A stretch of 12,041 bases of DNA from the NCBI GenBank assembly GCA_033765245.1, contig JANRIF010000178.1, positions 1 through 12,041 on the forward strand, in the 5' to 3' direction. The notes beneath the pieces were generated by a model. It did no database searches. It saw nothing but the letters and a program-made list of their open reading frames with translations, and was not told where the DNA came from. Source of the stretch: GCA-002840015 sp033765245 (GTDB taxonomy: Bacteria > Pseudomonadota > Gammaproteobacteria > Xanthomonadales > Xanthomonadaceae). This document shows, one piece after another, positions 8,019 to 12,041 of this stretch; positions within the stretch are counted from its first letter, which is position 1; the number at the start of each line of letters is the position of its first letter. Position numbers and translations under genes: made by a program.

Positions 8019-8527
8019 ACCCGCATGCCAACGACAAGCGCCCTTGGTATCGCGAACCCATGGTGTGGCTGATGCTGGCGCTACCGGCGGCCGCGGTGGT
8101 TGCCGGACTCTCGACCGTCGCGATCGCAGTGCGCGCCAGCGGCGACGATGCGGTGCCCGAATCGGTACGTCGCACCGCGCAGATGCAGGTGACCGACCTC
8201 GCCGCCGACCAGCAGGCCGCGCGGCGCAATCTGCGCGCGCAGTTGCAACTGACTCGCGCCACCGGCGCAGTGCGGGTATCGATCGCCGGCGATGCGGTGA
8301 CCGATGCCCGCCTGGATCTGAGTTTCGTCCATGCCACCGATGGCGCTCAGGATGCGCACGCCACGCTGGTGCGTTCCGGCGACGTCTGGCTGGGCCGCAT
8401 CGACGCGCCGCTGGATCGGCCGTGGATGCTGTCGCTTTCCGCCGCCGATGCCACCTGGCGCCTGCGCGGGCGCCTGTCGCGCGAACAGGACAGCGCGCTG
8501 CTGGAGCCAGCGCTCGCCAGCGAGTGA
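8015..8527 (+). CDS. ccoH: FixH/CcoH-like cbb3 oxidase assembly protein (diverged)
   Basis: A 170-residue protein with one N-terminal helix (about 17-39, in the typical WYREPMVWLMLALP context) and a periplasmic domain. CcoH/FixH binds and stabilises cbb3 oxidase during assembly. The C-terminal half keeps the FixH pattern: LSFVHATDG at 102-110, a W at 125 and 137, and ATWRLRG at 146-152. The usual DDYYKEG-type motif just after the helix is not present: after GDDAV the sequence continues PESVRRTAQMQV. The ATG at 8015 overlaps the ccoG stop (ATGA). Identification rests on gene position, topology and the C-terminal pattern. It is followed by the 318-bp repeat-containing gap rather than directly by ccoI. 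Confidence 0.85.
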
Positions 8528-8548
8528 CCGTGAACGCGCCTGAGTCGA
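8527..8548 (+). repeat. Left copy of duplicated ccoI start region
   Basis: ACCGTGAACGCGCCTGAGTC and the next two bases match 8843-8864 at 19 of 22 positions; the right copy holds the true ccoI start (GTG at 8846). In this left copy the same GTG (8530-8532) sits two bases after the ccoH stop, the tight spacing typical of this operon. Reading on from it gives a 109-codon frame ending at 8859 that is out of register with ccoI. It may be the ancestral ccoI start displaced by an insertion. Confidence 0.55.
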
Positions 8549-8842
8549 CTGACATCATGAGAAACCGGGACTCGGCCCCCGGGAAAAGCGTAAAGCACTC
8601 GAGTCCGCAAAGGACGCAAAAAACGCGAATAACAGCGTTGGGTGAGCGGCTGTCGGGTTTCGCCAAGCGATGGGCAGGATACCGAGTGCCGCAAAGCACA
8701 TGGACGTGCGAGAGCGGCCTCCACCCATCCTTCTACTGGCTCTGCTTGGTGCTTTCCTTTGCGCACTTGGCGTCCTTTGCGGACCCCTGCTTTTTACCGT
8801 GCTCGGAACTCGGGAACTGCAAGAGCTTAATGAGAGGCTGGG
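8549..8842. repeat. Intergenic repeat element with 15-bp perfect inverted repeat
   Basis: A 294-bp non-coding stretch separating ccoH from ccoI. It contains GTCCGCAAAGGACGC (8603-8617) and its exact reverse complement GCGTCCTTTGCGGAC (8770-8784), 152 bp apart. Flanking sequence also has loosely mirrored AAAAGC tracts outside the repeats (about 8584-8589 and 8790-8796). It is more A/T-rich than its neighbours, with stretches such as GCAAAAAACGCGAATAAC. The CCGCAAAGGACGC core resembles an intergenic repeat that I recall from xanthomonad genomes. A GAGAGG near its right end (8832-8837) supplies the ccoI ribosome binding site. No convincing gene is seen on either strand. Confidence 0.6.
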
Positions 8843-8845
8843 ACC

Positions 8846-11262
<2,417 letters not shown>

Positions 11263-11266
<4 letters not shown>

Positions 11267-11430
11267 GCATTCTGGCGGTCCTGATTCCCATCAGCCTGAT
11301 ATTGCTGGGCGTCGCCGTCGCTGCCTTCGTGTGGGCAGTGCGGGGCGGCCAGTTCGACGATCTGGACACACCTGCCATCGATATCCTCGCCGACGATAAA
11401 GAGCGGAAGGCAGAGAACGGGGAAAATTGA
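11263..11430 (+). CDS. ccoS: cbb3 oxidase maturation protein CcoS
   Basis: A 55-residue protein with one membrane helix (about 5-26) followed by the family signature FVWAVRGGQFDDLDTPA and a charged cytoplasmic tail. CcoS is needed for cofactor insertion into cbb3 oxidase, apparently acting with CcoI. The ATG overlaps the ccoI stop by four bases, with GGAG (11254-11257) five bases upstream. The next gene begins on the base after its stop. Size, signature and position all agree. Confidence 0.96.
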
Positions 11431-12041
11431 GTGGGCTTGATCGCCTCCGTCCCGATCGACTGGCTGGCGCTGTCCGCCGCCGCCGTCAGCGGCGTGTTCG
11501 GCGGCCTGCATTGCGCGCTGATGTGCGGCGGCGTCGCCACCGGTATCGCCGCCGGCGCTGCCCCATCGCCGCCGCTGCGCACGGCACTGTTGAGCAACAC
11601 CGGGCGCGTGCTCGGTTACGCGCTAGCCGGAAGCGCGGTCGGCGCCTTCGGCGCTGGCCTGCTCGGCGTCTGGCGCTTGCCGCATCTGGCGCTGGCGATG
11701 CGCATGGCGGTGGGGGCGGTGCTGCTACTGGTGGCGCTGCGCCTACTCGACCAGCGCGGCCGCCTGGCCTTCGTCAACCGCCCCGGCGCGGCACTGTGGC
11801 GCTGGCTCGCGCCGCTGCATCGGCGCCTGCTGCCCGCCAACACACCGCTGCGGCAGTTGGCCGCCGGCATGCTCTGGGGCTGGCTACCGTGCGGCCTCAG
11901 CGCCACCCTGCTGGCCGCTGCGTGGCTCAGCGCCGACCCACTGCAAGGCGGCCTGCTGATGAGCGCATTCGGGCTCGGCACCTGGGTGGTGATGTTGCCG
12001 CTGACCTGGAGCGGCGCCCGCCTCACCCGCCGCCTCGCCCA
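11431..12041 (+). CDS. SafE/TauE-like (CcoH2/DsbD-transmembrane type) membrane protein, partial
   Basis: 203 codons of a polytopic inner-membrane protein cut by the right edge; no stop is reached. The family is annotated as sulfite exporter TauE/SafE, or urease accessory protein UreH-like transmembrane domain, and members in cco clusters are linked to copper delivery or cbb3 biogenesis. Two signature segments are visible: GGLHCALMCGG at 24-34 (Cys28, Cys32) and GWLPCGLS at 150-157 (Cys154), each at the start of a three-helix half, as in the DsbD transmembrane fold. The GTG at 11431 directly follows the ccoS stop, with GGGGA seven bases upstream (11419-11423). It is the last visible gene of the operon. 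The sulfite-exporter name is an automatic label; a role in copper or redox handling fits the context better. Confidence 0.9.
   Translation, partial: MGLIASVPIDWLALSAAAVSGVFGGLHCALMCGGVATGIAAGAAPSPPLRTALLSNTGRVLGYALAGSAVGAFGAGLLGVWRLPHLALAMRMAVGAVLLLVALRLLDQRGRLAFVNRPGAALWRWLAPLHRRLLPANTPLRQLAAGMLWGWLPCGLSATLLAAAWLSADPLQGGLLMSAFGLGTWVVMLPLTWSGARLTRRLA

Overview
The window is GC-rich, densely packed proteobacterial chromosome. The protein sequences, the REP-like repeats and the gene order (prpB-prpC next to a CorA transporter, then a full cbb3 oxidase cluster) best fit a gammaproteobacterium of the order Xanthomonadales (Lysobacterales), for example a Rhodanobacter/Dyella- or Xanthomonas/Lysobacter-like organism. 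That placement is inferred from family resemblance, not from a search.

Left part (1-1562, minus strand): the propionate-degrading 2-methylcitrate cycle. prpB (methylisocitrate lyase) is complete and is followed by the first 141 codons of prpC (2-methylcitrate synthase), which runs off the left edge. The 257-bp gap between them holds a strong 13-bp hairpin just ahead of the prpC ribosome binding site and a 169-bp MITE-like palindromic element flanked by CTAG. A 201-bp divergent spacer (1563-1763) leads to corA on the plus strand (1764-2750), a CorA-type Mg2+/divalent cation channel with its GMN motif.

Right part (2944-12041, plus strand): one long, tightly coupled respiratory operon for the high-affinity cbb3-type cytochrome c oxidase and its assembly. 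An FNR/ANR-type box (2944-2957) lies exactly where a class II FNR-activated promoter would need it, with a -10-like hexamer at 2980-2985. The genes are ccoN, ccoO, ccoQ, ccoP (the oxidase), a small unnamed two-helix membrane protein, ccoG (Fe-S membrane protein of copper handling), ccoH (FixH-like), ccoI (Cu+ P-type ATPase), ccoS, and a SafE/TauE-like (CcoH2/DsbD-transmembrane type) membrane protein cut by the right edge. Most junctions overlap by 4 bases (ATGA or GTGA) or are a few bases long. The one large interruption is the 318-bp stretch between ccoH and ccoI, which contains a repeat element and what looks like a duplicated copy of the ccoI start.

Together the genes make and metallate a terminal oxidase used at low oxygen: CcoN carries the heme b/b3-CuB site, CcoO and CcoP deliver electrons through c-type hemes, and CcoG, CcoI, CcoS, CcoH and the SafE-like protein supply copper or assist assembly. 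I saw no RNA gene, CRISPR array or complete transposase. No wholly unknown system is evident. The most notable points are the 62-residue insertion in CcoG, the uncharacterised 98-residue membrane protein, the diverged CcoH, and the intergenic repeats that have entered two otherwise compact operons.
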